The position numbers and the translations under genes were made by a program. From Treponema sp. (GTDB lineage: Bacteria; Spirochaetota; Spirochaetia; Treponematales; Treponemataceae), in NCBI GenBank assembly GCA_017934745.1, contig JAGBIY010000021.1, forward strand, positions 1 to 44,697: a stretch of 44,697 nt of DNA, given 5' to 3'. The notes under the pieces were generated by a model. It had not been told where the DNA came from. It made no database searches and was given only the letters and a program-made list of their open reading frames with translations. The first letter of the stretch is position 1. The number at the start of each line of letters is the position of its first letter. Shown here piece after piece: positions 24,514 to 32,684 of this stretch.

Positions 24514-26343
24514 CTATGCGTTCAACTTCGCCAACTCGGATTTGACAAATTCGACTGCCTTGCTGATTGAATCCTCAACGGAAAGCAAATCGGCTTTCTC
24601 GGCGGCGCGCGGCTTGAACTCGACGTTCGGGAGGTTCTTGTCGCCCACAGTGATTCTGAGCGGGATTCCGATGAGTTCCATGTCGGCGAATTTCACGCCC
24701 GGACGCTCGTTCCTGTCGTCGAGGAGGACTTCGATTCCGGCCTTCTGCAATTCGTCGTAGATTTTGTCGGCGACTTCCTTCATTTTTCCGTCGTACTTGA
24801 TTGGAACGACACAGACCTGGAAAGGCGCGACAGACATCGGCCAGATGATTCCCTTCTCGTCGTTGTTGTTCTCGATAATCGAAGCCAAAGTCCTGTCCAC
24901 GCCGATTCCGTAGCAGCCCATGGTCGGCTCTGTCGGCTTTCCGTTCTGGCCGAGGAAAGTGACGTGCATCGAGTGCGTGTACTTGTGTCCGAGCTTGAAG
25001 ATGTGTCCGAGTTCGTTTCCCTTTGTCGAATAGAATTTTCCGCCGCAAATCGGGCAGAAATCCCCCTCTTTCACAGTGCGGACGTCGGCGTTGATGAACG
25101 GAACGAAATCCCTCATCGGCTCAACGTGCCTGATGTGGAATCCGTCCTTTCCGCTTCCGGCGATTGCGTCGTGCATTTTAGCCTCTCCGTTCTCGACTAC
25201 GGAATAATCGACGATGAGGGGAGCCTTCACAGTGACAGGTCCCACGAATCCGTGCGGCGCGCCGGCAATCTGGAGGACTTCATCGGCTTCTGCGAGGACG
25301 ACTTCCGAAGCCTTGAGCGTGGAAGCGAGCTTGGCTTCGTTCACGTCGAGGTCGGCGCGGATGAGGACGCACGCATACGAAAGCGGATAATAGTCGCCGG
25401 CAGGATCCTTCACCTGTTTCCAGTTCTCCGCGCCAGTCGCCTTGGACAAGTCGAGCTGGGAATTGATTACGCGGTAGACCAAAGCCTTGATGAACATTTT
25501 CGGAGACTCGTCGAAGAATTTCTCCATGTCCTCGATTGAGAAGACGTTCGGAGTCTCAACCATCTCGATTGCCTTGTCGGTTTTCGCGACCTTCTCGCCC
25601 TTCTTGTTCACCGATTCGTCCGCCTTGCACGCTGCCTTCTCCACGTTGGCGGCGTAATCCCCGTTCGGGCAGATGATGAGAGTGTCGTCGCCGATTGGGG
25701 ACTCGACCATGAATTCCTCCGAGCCTGAGCCGCCCATCGCGCCTGAATCCGCGCGCACCGGAATGATTTTGAGTCCGAGACGCTTGAAGATTTTGAAGTA
25801 CGCTTTCTCGTAGTCGTTATAGCACTCGTCCAATGAAGCGTCGTCCGCGTTCATCGTGTAGCCGTCCATCATGATGAACTCGCGGCCGCGCATCACGCCG
25901 TAGCGGGGCCTGATTTCGTCGCGGTACTTCGTGTTTATCTGGTAGAGGTTCACAGGAAGCTGCTTGTACGAGTCCAATCCGTCGCGGACGATTGCCGTGT
26001 ACGCTTCCTCGGCCGTGGGGGAGACGACCATGTCCTGCTCACCCCTGTTCTTCGCCTTGAGCATCTGCGGCCCCATCGTCTCCCACCTTCCAGACTCCTT
26101 CCACAAATCGCCCGGAACGATGACGGTCGGTTTGAATTCAAGAGCGTTGGCAGTTGATTCAAGTTCTTCCCTGATGATGTTCTCAAGTTTGTAGAGGGAG
26201 CGGACGCCGAGCGGCAGATATGTATAAAGTCCGTTTCCAAGTTTTCTTGTGATTCCAGCCCTCAACATGAGCTTGTGGCTTGCGATTACCGCCTCTGACG
26301 GAGCCTCGCGAAGTGTCGAAATATAAAATTTAGATGCTTTCAT
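24514..26343 (-). CDS. proS: Prolyl-tRNA synthetase
   Basis: 609 aa, class II aminoacyl-tRNA synthetase charging tRNA-Pro. Bacterial-type layout: catalytic core with motif 2 (YRDEIRPRYGVMRGREFIMMDGY), an inserted YbaK-like editing domain in the middle (about residues 225-400), motif 3 (MGCYGIGVDRTLASIIE) and the C-terminal anticodon-binding domain. The start MKASKFYISTLREAPSEA is typical. A -10-like TAAACT lies 9 nt before the ATG, so the leader is very short. Four Cys near GDFCPICGGKFYS are part of the core of this type. Confidence 0.95.
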   Translation of the reverse strand: MKASKFYISTLREAPSEAVIASHKLMLRAGITRKLGNGLYTYLPLGVRSLYKLENIIREELESTANALEFKPTVIVPGDLWKESGRWETMGPQMLKAKNRGEQDMVVSPTAEEAYTAIVRDGLDSYKQLPVNLYQINTKYRDEIRPRYGVMRGREFIMMDGYTMNADDASLDECYNDYEKAYFKIFKRLGLKIIPVRADSGAMGGSGSEEFMVESPIGDDTLIICPNGDYAANVEKAACKADESVNKKGEKVAKTDKAIEMVETPNVFSIEDMEKFFDESPKMFIKALVYRVINSQLDLSKATGAENWKQVKDPAGDYYPLSYACVLIRADLDVNEAKLASTLKASEVVLAEADEVLQIAGAPHGFVGPVTVKAPLIVDYSVVENGEAKMHDAIAGSGKDGFHIRHVEPMRDFVPFINADVRTVKEGDFCPICGGKFYSTKGNELGHIFKLGHKYTHSMHVTFLGQNGKPTEPTMGCYGIGVDRTLASIIENNNDEKGIIWPMSVAPFQVCVVPIKYDGKMKEVADKIYDELQKAGIEVLLDDRNERPGVKFADMELIGIPLRITVGDKNLPNVEFKPRAAEKADLLSVEDSISKAVEFVKSELAKLNA

Positions 26344-26418
26344 AATGCATTCAGTTTAATGAAAAACGAAGCGATTTCACAGAGAGAAGAGCCGTTCGGT
26401 TGTGCTATAATTCTCTCA

Positions 26419-26724
26419 TTGCACTGGACAAAAACGACATGGAGCTTTGTCGATTACGTCAAATCGTTCAATCTTCCGAATCCCAGAATGGGAATCGTGA
26501 ATCTTTTCAAGGCACACGACACGAGAATCTGCGACAGGGACAAATACAACTTGAGCTTGATGCCGTTTCCTTATGTGAACGGAATGCCGCCCGAACTCCG
26601 CAAAGCCCACCGCGAAAACGACAAGGCGGTCATGGCGGCGTACGGCTTCAAAAAGGACATGACGGAAGCGGAGATTGTGGGCGGACTTTTCAAGATGTAC
26701 GAGGATTTGACAAAGCAAAAATAG
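26419..26724 (+). pseudogene. Fragment resembling the C-terminus of a type II DNA methyltransferase
   Basis: The end of this reading frame, MPPELRKAHRENDKAVMAAYG then FKKDMTEAEIVGGLFKMYEDL, resembles the C-terminal tail of large SAM-dependent DNA methyltransferases of type IIG/IIL (MPPEL.KAH..LD.AV...Y.....E.....LF..Y). The upstream part (about 45 codons) is unfamiliar and no methyltransferase motifs (FxGxG, NPPY) are present, so it is best read as a remnant. The frame is open from 26359; a TATAAT (26406-26411) sits just before a TTG at 26419, so a short product is possible. Its last codons contain the -35 of an antisense promoter, and these same codons recur in the copy at 27078. Confidence 0.45.
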
Positions 26725-26735
26725 TGGGCTAAAGT
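26707..26735 (+). promoter_or_regulatory. Antisense promoter A, embedded in the coding tail
   Basis: TTGACA (26707-26712), 17 nt, TAAAGT (26730-26735). The -35 overlaps codons DLTK of the methyltransferase-like fragment. No plus-strand gene follows, only the short RNA facing peptide A. Confidence 0.55.
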
Positions 26736-26741
26736 AAAAAA

Positions 26742-26827
26742 GAAAGACGCAACCAAAATTACGGTTAGCCTTCATCACGATTTGGTTAAAACCGCCTCAG
26801 TGGGTCAAGACTAGGCGGTTTTATTTT
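26742..26827 (+). ncRNA. Candidate antisense RNA A
   Basis: Predicted from promoter A. It contains the pairing segments AACCAAA/TTTGGTT (26751-26757 and 26781-26787) and ends in a terminator AACCGCCT / AGGCGGTT followed by ttatttt (about 26789-26826). The terminator is two-way and is shared with the convergent peptide A mRNA. Confidence 0.5.
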
Positions 26828-26860
26828 GCTCTCACACGTTTCAGGTGCAGAGAAGTGGGT

Positions 26861-26929
26861 TTACCAAGCCTGATAACCAAGTGCAAAAAGCACCGCAGCT
26901 ATCGCGAAAATCAAAACGATTCGGTTCAC
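26861..26929 (-). CDS. 22-residue hydrophobic peptide A (LGYQAW family), GTG start
   Basis: GTG-initiated ORF of 22 codons: VNRIVLIFAIAAVLFALGYQ then AW. A gggagg ribosome-binding site lies 7 nt upstream. One membrane helix with a basic N-terminus and an aromatic C-terminus, similar in size and character to the Ibs toxins of E. coli type I systems, but without recognisable sequence identity. Peptide B (27356-27424) is a diverged duplicate that keeps R3-I4, F8 and LGYQAW while the nucleotide changes are largely compatible with the reading frame. Upstream, a structured leader of more than 100 nt is conserved between copies (hairpins AGCC/GGCT and GGAAC/GTTCC). Candidate membrane toxin; function unproven. 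Confidence 0.55.
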   Translation of the reverse strand: MNRIVLIFAIAAVLFALGYQAW

Positions 26930-27077
26930 CGCACACCCTCCCAGCTTTTTTTCTAGCTTTCGCCATACGGCTACTTGCCACTAGAGCCAGAAAGGCTAAC
27001 CGCCAACTTGTCGGAACCCGCAAAAGTTCCTATTGGTTGCGCCGATTTATATTGTCGGAAAAATCAGCTGACTTCTG

Positions 27078-27209
27078 CAACTCCGCAAAGCCCACCGCGA
27101 GAACGACAAGGCGGTCATGGCGGCGTACAGCTTCAAAAAGGGCATGCCGGAAGCGGAGACTGTGGGAGAACTTTTCAAGATGTACGATGATTTGACAAAG
27201 CAAAAATAG
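27078..27209 (+). pseudogene. Duplicated tail of the methyltransferase-like fragment
   Basis: The last 43 codons of the fragment at 26419-26724 are repeated here (LRKAHRENDKAVMAAYSF then KKGMPEAETVGELFKMYDDL), with 8 or so amino-acid changes, no start codon and unrelated sequence upstream. It carries antisense promoter B in its final codons. It belongs to a tandem duplication with a period of about 485-495 nt. Confidence 0.6.
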
Positions 27210-27220
27210 TGGGCTAAAAT
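27192..27220 (+). promoter_or_regulatory. Antisense promoter B
   Basis: TTGACA (27192-27197), 17 nt, TAAAAT (27215-27220): near-consensus, and better than promoter A. Confidence 0.6.
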
Positions 27221-27226
27221 AAAAAA

Positions 27227-27323
27227 GAAAGGCGCAACCAAAATTACGGTTAGCCTTCATCACATAGTGTTATACCCTTTCGGGTACGCCGCTTAGAGTG
27301 GAAGTCTAGGCGGCTATTTTTTT
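27227..27323 (+). ncRNA. Candidate antisense RNA B
   Basis: Predicted from promoter B. The first about 40 nt match RNA A (aaccaaaattacggttagcc); the middle differs; the end is a terminator GCCGCTTAGA / TCTAGGCGGC followed by attttttt (about 27289-27323). The stem changed in sequence from that of RNA A but kept pairing. Confidence 0.5.
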
Positions 27324-27355
27324 GCTCTCACACGTTTAGGTGCGAAGAGGTGGGT

Positions 27356-27424
27356 TTACCAAGCCTGATAACCGAGCGACATGAGCACCACGATTATCAC
27401 GAAAATCATGAAGATTCTGGTCAC
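27356..27424 (-). CDS. 22-residue hydrophobic peptide B (LGYQAW family), GTG start
   Basis: GTG-initiated, 22 codons: VTRIFMIFVIIVVLMSLGYQ then AW. Same gggagg ribosome-binding site and spacing as peptide A, identical C-terminus, hydrophobic core diverged with hydrophobicity kept. Leader conserved with compensatory changes (GGAATTC/GAGTTC instead of GGAAC/GTTCC). A possible promoter lies near 27550-27585 on the minus strand. Together with the convergent RNA B this looks like a complete type I toxin-antitoxin cassette. Confidence 0.55.
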   Translation of the reverse strand: MTRIFMIFVIIVVLMSLGYQAW

Positions 27425-27585
27425 CGCACACCCTCCCAGCTGTTTTTTTAGTTTTCGTCATGCGACTACTCGCCACTAGAGCTAGAAAGGCTAACCGCCA
27501 ATTTTTCAGAACTCGTGAGAATTCCTATTGATCGCGCCGACCTAAATTATCGGTGATATTTAAGATAAAGTTTTGCGATTTGCAC

Positions 27586-27667
27586 AAAAAAACGGTAGGC
27601 ACTTTTTTAATTGAAGTGCCTGCCGTTTTCACCTACCAGTGACAGAACGCACGAAAGTGCGTTCTGT
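27586..27667 (-). terminator. Structured 3' end and terminator of the acetylesterase gene
   Basis: Minus-strand terminator AACGGCAGGCACTT / AAGTGCCTACCGTT followed by seven T (27586-27627). Between it and the stop codon are a perfect 11-bp hairpin ACAGAACGCAC-gaaa-GTGCGTTCTGT (27642-27667) and an outer stem TCGCTCGT/ACGAGCGA (27670-27719). Confidence 0.75.
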
Positions 27668-27720
27668 GCATCGCTCGTGCCAATGCCCAATGCATTTTAC
27701 AATGCAGAGCTACGAGCGAC

Positions 27721-29349
27721 CTATTCCAAAGAGATGTCGCTGAACTCGATGTACGCGCTTCTTACCGTGAACAAGCCCGCGTAGATTACGTTCGGGTCGA
27801 CTGACTTCAAGTCGATTGTGTACTCGGCCGTGTCCTTTCCGAACTGTGTCGTGTAGACGTTGCCCTTCTTGGTGATTGAGAGGTCGATTACGTCGCCCAC
27901 GGCAGGCTTCGGCTGTCCGGCGTTGTGCGTCTCGTTCAACGTTGCGTTCTGCCTCATCCAGCTTGAAGAGTAGTCTTCGTTGTTGGCGAGCTTGAGGGGG
28001 CCTGCGGCAACGTAGTCGGAGTTGATTGAGTTGTCGTATTTGTCGATGTACACGTCGTCGCGGACCATCAAGCCGAACGAGACCTGGTTGTTGTTTCCGT
28101 TGAGGTAGAGGACTTTAGCCTTAGCCTTGAGGGTGAAGTCCTTGTCGATTGGGAGCTTCTGGAAGTAGAACATGATTCCGTCGGACGCGCCCGCGATTTT
28201 TCCGACGGACTTGTCTCCGTCGATTGTTCCGGAGTGCATCGTGACCTTTCCGTCCTTCTCCTCGACATTGTAGTTCGCCGGATCCTGGAGCTTCTCCTCG
28301 CCGCCGCAGTCGCCGAAGACAGTGGCGTACCAAGGAGCCGTCGTCGTCCAGAGGGCTGAAGCGTCCTCGGCAGGGTTGAATTCCGCGTATTTCGGAACAA
28401 CGTAGTCAGGGTTCTTCACGAGGATGTCCTCTGTCGGAGCCGTGATTCCCTCTTTGACGAATTTTGCGAATTTTGAATCGGCCGCCTTGAGGGCAGTGAC
28501 CACGTCGTACGCGATTACGGAAGCTCCGTAAGTGTTCAAGTGCGTGTTGTCGGTAGAGGCCGGCTTGTATGTGAGCTGCGCGTGGAACTTCGCGGTCTCC
28601 TTGTCGTTAGCGAGCTGCTCGTAGCGGTCCTTCGTGATCTGCGTCAAATCGATGACGGTCGTGTTCGTCTCGGCTCCGAGTTCGCGGATTGCCTTTGGAT
28701 AGTCTCCGCCGGGGAAGCCAGCCACGTCCTTCGTGATGTGGACGACAGAGCCTTCGTAAGCCTTGCCTGGTGCGCGGCGGACGATTGGGGTGCAGAGCAC
28801 CGGAGTCGCCTTCTTGTCCTGCGCGAGCTTGACGTAGTTAGTATAGAGGGAGTTCTTGAAAGAGCCTGCTTCCTCTTTTGTTCCGTTCGGGTTCGTGTAG
28901 CGGGCCTCCTCCGATTTCTCGTCGTTGTGGCCGAAACCGATGATGAGGTAGTCACCCTTCTTGATGTTCTTCTTGAGGGTCTCGTAGTTCTTCTCTGTGG
29001 TGAAGCTCTTTGAAGAGCGGCCCGACATGGCGAGGTTGATTACAGTCGCCTTGTCCGCGTCCAGGTAGTCCTGAATCTTCGTTCCGTAGCCGTAGCGCGG
29101 ATAGTAGTACGGGTCGTTGAACGCGCTCAAGGTAGAGTCTCCGACAACGAAGATTCTCGTTCCCTTGACCTTTCCGATGTCCGTGATTGCGTCGACTTTC
29201 TCGACTTTCTCGTTTGCGGTCGTGGCCGCGTCGAGGGCTGATTCTCCGGAAGCCGAGCCGGAAGCCTTGCTTGTTGTCTCAGCCTTGTGGCATGAGGTGA
29301 CAGCGAGCACAGAAAGCGCCGCTATCCCCGCGAGCAATAATTTTTTCAT
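27721..29349 (-). CDS. Rhamnogalacturonan acetylesterase-like SGNH hydrolase lipoprotein (CE12)
   Basis: 542 aa. Lipoprotein signal MKKLLLAGIAALSVLAVTSC. The SGNH hydrolase domain (about residues 60-320) shows all four blocks: FVVGDSTLSAF (catalytic Ser), NLAMSGRSSKSF, IIGFGHNDEKS and the C-terminal DNTHLNTYGA with catalytic Asp and His; these block sequences are typical of CE12 rhamnogalacturonan acetylesterases, which remove acetyl groups from the pectin backbone. The C-terminal about 200 residues form a separate beta-rich domain, perhaps carbohydrate-binding. The start is chosen for the signal and the tggaggaaa site; the frame is open to 29376. It fits the window's pectin theme. Acetylxylan esterase is an alternative specificity. 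Confidence 0.85.
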   Translation of the reverse strand: MKKLLLAGIAALSVLAVTSCHKAETTSKASGSASGESALDAATTANEKVEKVDAITDIGKVKGTRIFVVGDSTLSAFNDPYYYPRYGYGTKIQDYLDADKATVINLAMSGRSSKSFTTEKNYETLKKNIKKGDYLIIGFGHNDEKSEEARYTNPNGTKEEAGSFKNSLYTNYVKLAQDKKATPVLCTPIVRRAPGKAYEGSVVHITKDVAGFPGGDYPKAIRELGAETNTTVIDLTQITKDRYEQLANDKETAKFHAQLTYKPASTDNTHLNTYGASVIAYDVVTALKAADSKFAKFVKEGITAPTEDILVKNPDYVVPKYAEFNPAEDASALWTTTAPWYATVFGDCGGEEKLQDPANYNVEEKDGKVTMHSGTIDGDKSVGKIAGASDGIMFYFQKLPIDKDFTLKAKAKVLYLNGNNNQVSFGLMVRDDVYIDKYDNSINSDYVAAGPLKLANNEDYSSSWMRQNATLNETHNAGQPKPAVGDVIDLSITKKGNVYTTQFGKDTAEYTIDLKSVDPNVIYAGLFTVRSAYIEFSDISLE

Positions 29350-29526
29350 CTTTTCCTCCATAATTGAATATTTCAATGAAAAATCTGACTCATATTATAG
29401 AAACTTTCACGGAAATTGTCGCTTGCGTGAAAATATCCGCCTTTTGCCTGTCTCCGCAAATTTCAACTATTTGAACAATGTGATAAATTCGATGGATAAA
29501 ATTCTTTTTTTAGAGGTAAAACAAAA

Positions 29527-30300
29527 ATGAAAAAGACAATTTTTGCGGCTGCTGCAGCGGCTTTGGCGTTCGCGCTTTTCGGCTGCAACGAGAAGAAGAC
29601 TGTGGAAATCAACTCCGCCGCCGATTTGGAAGGAAAGACAATCGGAGTTCAGGCAGGTACGACCGGCGAAGTCTATGTCGGCGATGTGAAGGACGCGAAA
29701 GTCCAGTCGTTCAAGTCGGGAATAGACGCTTCCCTCGCATTGAAGAACGGAGCCATCGACGCGATTGTTCTCGACGAGCTTCCTGCGTTGGAAATCGTCA
29801 AGAGGAACGACAGCCTCAAAATCGTTCAGGACAAGTTCGTGTCCGAGGACTATGCGATAGCTGTCAAGAAGGGGAACAAGGCTCTTCTCGACTCGATAAA
29901 CGCCACAATCGCCAGAATCAAGACCGACGGAAACTACGACGCCCTCGTGAAGTCGTTCATCATGCCGTCCGAGTCTGGCGTCGTGGTCCCGAAAATCGAC
30001 GGAATCGAGTCCGACAAAGTGCTCAAGATGGGCACGAACGCTTCCTTCCCTCCGTTCGAGTATTCTGAGGGAGCCGATGTCGTAGGCTTCGACGTTTCCC
30101 TTTCGACTCTCATCGCGAACGACTTCGGCGCGAAACTCCAGATTATCGACATGAACTTCGACGGTCTCATCGCGGCCTTGCAGTCGGACGCAATCGACTT
30201 CATCGCCTCTGGAATGACGGCGACGGACGAAAGAAGGAAGAACGTGGATTTCTCCGAGCCGTACTACACTTCGAACCAGGTAATCATCGTAAGAAAGTAA
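29527..30300 (+). CDS. Amino-acid ABC binding lipoprotein, circularly permuted SBP_bac_3 fold
   Basis: 257 aa, lipoprotein signal ending FALFGC20. The two halves of the family are in swapped order. Residues about 30-146 match the usual C-terminal part (LEGKTIGVQAGTTGEVYV, IDAIVLDELPALEIV, YAIAVKKGNK, IKTDGNYDALVKSF); residues about 164-257 match the usual N-terminal part (VLKMGTNASFPPFEYSEG, VGFDVSLSTLIA, MNFDGLIAALQSDAID, GMTATDERRKNVDFSEPYYT, ending VIIVRK). The ligand residues (Thr-x-x-Glu-Arg, the Asp in VLD) are kept, so it should bind an amino acid. Total length is normal, so this is a permutation and not a duplication. First gene of the operon with permease, ATPase, arginase and symporter, pointing to arginine or a related amino acid. 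Confidence 0.9.
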   Translation: MKKTIFAAAAAALAFALFGCNEKKTVEINSAADLEGKTIGVQAGTTGEVYVGDVKDAKVQSFKSGIDASLALKNGAIDAIVLDELPALEIVKRNDSLKIVQDKFVSEDYAIAVKKGNKALLDSINATIARIKTDGNYDALVKSFIMPSESGVVVPKIDGIESDKVLKMGTNASFPPFEYSEGADVVGFDVSLSTLIANDFGAKLQIIDMNFDGLIAALQSDAIDFIASGMTATDERRKNVDFSEPYYTSNQVIIVRK

Positions 30301-30327
30301 GGTGATTTTTTTTGAAGGGGTGGAAAA

Positions 30328-30999
30328 GTGATTAATGAGTTTTATTCTACAATGATAGACCACGGCAGATGGATTCTCATCCCCCGCGGTTTGGGCACGA
30401 CATTGCTCATCGCCATGTGCGCGATTGCGATTGGGACCGTGCTCGGATGTGTTTTCGCCCTTTTCAAGATTTCAAAGTCGAAAGTGCTGAAGGCCGTCGC
30501 GGGAGTCTACACCACCGTCATCCGTGGAATCCCGATGGCGACCCAGCTGATGATTTTCTATTTCGTCGTCTTTTCTCCGCTCGGAGTGTCCAACACCATT
30601 CTGGTCGCGGTCATTGCTTTCGGAATAAATTCCGGGGCGTATTGCACCGAGATTTTCCGTGCCGGCATCCAAGGCGTGGACAAGGGGCAGATGGAGGCCG
30701 GACGCTCGCTCGGTCTTTCGTGGGCGCAGACGATGCGGAGGATAATTCTTCCGCAGGCCGTGCGCACTGTCCTTCCGACATACACTTCGGAATTCATCGC
30801 GCTCATAAAGGAGACTTCCGTGGCGAGCTTCATCGCCGTCGTGGACTTGCAGAAGGCCTGCGACAACATAAGGAACGCCACATACAACGCGTGGATTCCT
30901 CTCCTTTCGTGCGCGGTCATCTATCTCGTGCTCACTTTCGGATTGACGAAGCTCTTCGCGCTCGGTGAAAAAAGACTTGCAAAGGCGGACAGAAAATGA
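30328..30999 (+). CDS. Amino-acid ABC transporter permease (HisM/GlnP family)
   Basis: 223 aa, about five membrane segments. N-terminal [20 protein letters not shown] and the family segment [20 protein letters not shown]; the EAA loop is [20 protein letters not shown] then ILPQA. It forms a homodimeric pore with the ATPase encoded next. It ends in an ATGA overlap with the ATPase gene, a sign of translational coupling, and begins 27 nt after the binding-protein gene. Substrate inferred from the downstream arginase to be arginine or another basic amino acid. Confidence 0.93.
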   Translation: MINEFYSTMIDHGRWILIPRGLGTTLLIAMCAIAIGTVLGCVFALFKISKSKVLKAVAGVYTTVIRGIPMATQLMIFYFVVFSPLGVSNTILVAVIAFGINSGAYCTEIFRAGIQGVDKGQMEAGRSLGLSWAQTMRRIILPQAVRTVLPTYTSEFIALIKETSVASFIAVVDLQKACDNIRNATYNAWIPLLSCAVIYLVLTFGLTKLFALGEKRLAKADRK

Positions 31000-31721
31000 T
31001 TGAAGTTAAGAATCTTGTAAAACGCTTCGACGACGGTTTTGTCGTCCTGAACGGAATCTCCGAGAAAATCGAGAAGGGCGAGAAAATCGTCATAATCGGG
31101 CCGAGCGGAAGCGGAAAATCGACTTTCCTCCGCTGTCTGAACCTTTTGGAGACTGCGACTTCCGGCGAAATACTCTTCGAGGGGAAGAACATCCTCGACA
31201 AAAAGACCGACATAAACGGAATCAGGCAGAAGATGGGCATGGTGTTCCAGCACTTCAACCTTTTTCCGCATTTGACGGTGCTGCAGAACATAACGCTCGC
31301 TCCGGTGATGCTCAAGAAGATGACGAAGGACGAGGCCGACAAAAAGGCGCGCGAGCTTCTGGACAGAATCGGGCTTCTGGACAAGGCGGATGCGTATCCG
31401 TCGAGCCTTTCCGGCGGACAGAAGCAGCGCATCGCCATCGTAAGGAGCCTCGCCATGAACCCGGACGTGATTCTCTTCGACGAGCCGACTTCCGCATTGG
31501 ACCCTGAGATGGTCGGCGAGGTCTTGAACTTGATGAAGGAGCTTGCTTCTGAGGGAATGACGATGATTTGCGTGACCCACGAGATGGGCTTCGCCCGTGA
31601 GGTTGCGACCCGAGTCCTCTTCATGGACGGGGGAAAGATTGCGGAGCAGGGGACTCCAGACGAGATTTTCGAGAACCCCAAATCCGAGAGGCTGCAGCAG
31701 TTCTTGAACGCGATTCTGTAG
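30996..31721 (+). CDS. Amino-acid ABC transporter ATPase (GlnQ/HisP family)
   Basis: 241 aa, normal length. Walker [11 protein letters not shown]-loop [13 protein letters not shown], signature [19 protein letters not shown], Walker [16 protein letters not shown]-loop and switch His in [10 protein letters not shown], all intact. It powers the importer encoded by the two preceding genes. The start codon overlaps the permease stop (ATGA). Confidence 0.95.
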   Translation: MIEVKNLVKRFDDGFVVLNGISEKIEKGEKIVIIGPSGSGKSTFLRCLNLLETATSGEILFEGKNILDKKTDINGIRQKMGMVFQHFNLFPHLTVLQNITLAPVMLKKMTKDEADKKARELLDRIGLLDKADAYPSSLSGGQKQRIAIVRSLAMNPDVILFDEPTSALDPEMVGEVLNLMKELASEGMTMICVTHEMGFAREVATRVLFMDGGKIAEQGTPDEIFENPKSERLQQFLNAIL

Positions 31722-31748
31722 CGATATTTTAGAAATAGGGGAAATGCA

Positions 31749-32657
31749 ATGAACATACACATTCTTGAGATGCCGCTGGATTTTGGCGCGTCTCGCCACG
31801 GTTCGGACATGGGGCCGTCGGCAATCCGCTTGGCCGGAATCAAGGAGAGGCTTGAGGGGCTTGGCCACAAAATCGAGAAGTATTTCTCGCCAATCCAGAT
31901 AAACCCTCAGGAATACGAGGCGATTGGAAACCCGAAAGCCAAGTACTTAAAGCCGATTGTGAAGGCGAACACCTACCTCGCCGAGGAAGTCGAGCGAGCC
32001 AGCTCTTCGGGCGATTTTCCGCTTGTGCTCGGAGGCGACCACTCGATAGCCCTCGGAACGCTTGCGGGGCTTGCCGCCGCCTACAAAAAGACCGGCACCA
32101 AATTCGGCGTTCTCTATGTGGACGCACACGGGGACTTCAACACGACGGAGACTTCCCCCAGCGGCAACATCCACGGGGAATGCATGTCGGCTTCATGCGG
32201 CTACGGAATCTCGGAACTGACGGACCTTTATTTCGCAGGCCGCAAGGTGGACCCGCACAACGTCTGCTATGTTGGGCTACGGGACTTGGACGAGGGCGAG
32301 AAGAAGCTGATGAAGGAGGCCGGAGTGACAGCCTTCACCATGACGGACATCGACCGCCAGGGCTTCAACGAGGTCGTGCGCCAGGTGCTCGCGTTCTTCA
32401 AGCGCAATGTGGACGCGGTGCACGTCTCGTTCGACATGGACTGCCTGGACCCGATGTACGCGCCCGGAACCGGCTACCAGCTTCCCGCCGGAATGACTAA
32501 CAGGGAGGCTCTGCTTTTAATGGAAGAGATGTGCGATTCCGGTCTTGTGAAGTCTGCCGAAATCGTGGAGGTCAATCCTGTCCTCGATGTCCGCAACCAG
32601 ACCGCAAGCTTCGCCGTGGATTTGGTCGCCCGCCTTCTTGGAGAGAAGCTTTTTTAG
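31749..32657 (+). CDS. rocF: Arginase
   Basis: 302 aa, cytoplasmic Mn-dependent hydrolase converting arginine to ornithine and urea. The metal-binding motifs are complete: GGDHSIALGT, YVDAHGDFNT, SGNIHG and SFDMDCLDPMYAPGTG, followed by ALLLMEEM and EIVEVNPVLD. Length equals that of Bacillus-type arginases. Agmatinase is less likely because of the arginase-type N-terminus (MPLDFGASRHGSDMGPSAIR) and the NIHG loop. Position directly after an amino-acid importer (27-nt gap) suggests import and breakdown of arginine, with the proline symporter next. Confidence 0.92.
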   Translation: MNIHILEMPLDFGASRHGSDMGPSAIRLAGIKERLEGLGHKIEKYFSPIQINPQEYEAIGNPKAKYLKPIVKANTYLAEEVERASSSGDFPLVLGGDHSIALGTLAGLAAAYKKTGTKFGVLYVDAHGDFNTTETSPSGNIHGECMSASCGYGISELTDLYFAGRKVDPHNVCYVGLRDLDEGEKKLMKEAGVTAFTMTDIDRQGFNEVVRQVLAFFKRNVDAVHVSFDMDCLDPMYAPGTGYQLPAGMTNREALLLMEEMCDSGLVKSAEIVEVNPVLDVRNQTASFAVDLVARLLGEKLF

Positions 32658-32684
32658 GCAAAACAAAAAAAATTGGAGACAAAA

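Noticed and set aside
26845..27195. Plus-strand frame of 116 aa across the duplicated peptide region
   Set aside because: It is not conserved between the two copies and reads antisense through the peptide gene and its leader.
29527..30300. Binding protein as a fusion of two partial genes or an assembly error
   Set aside because: One continuous frame with a lipoprotein signal, family-normal total length and each half present exactly once; permutation explains it better.
30921..31868. Long minus-strand frames opposite the ABC ATPase
   Set aside because: Mirror of a well-conserved ATPase with intact motifs; no start site or family features.
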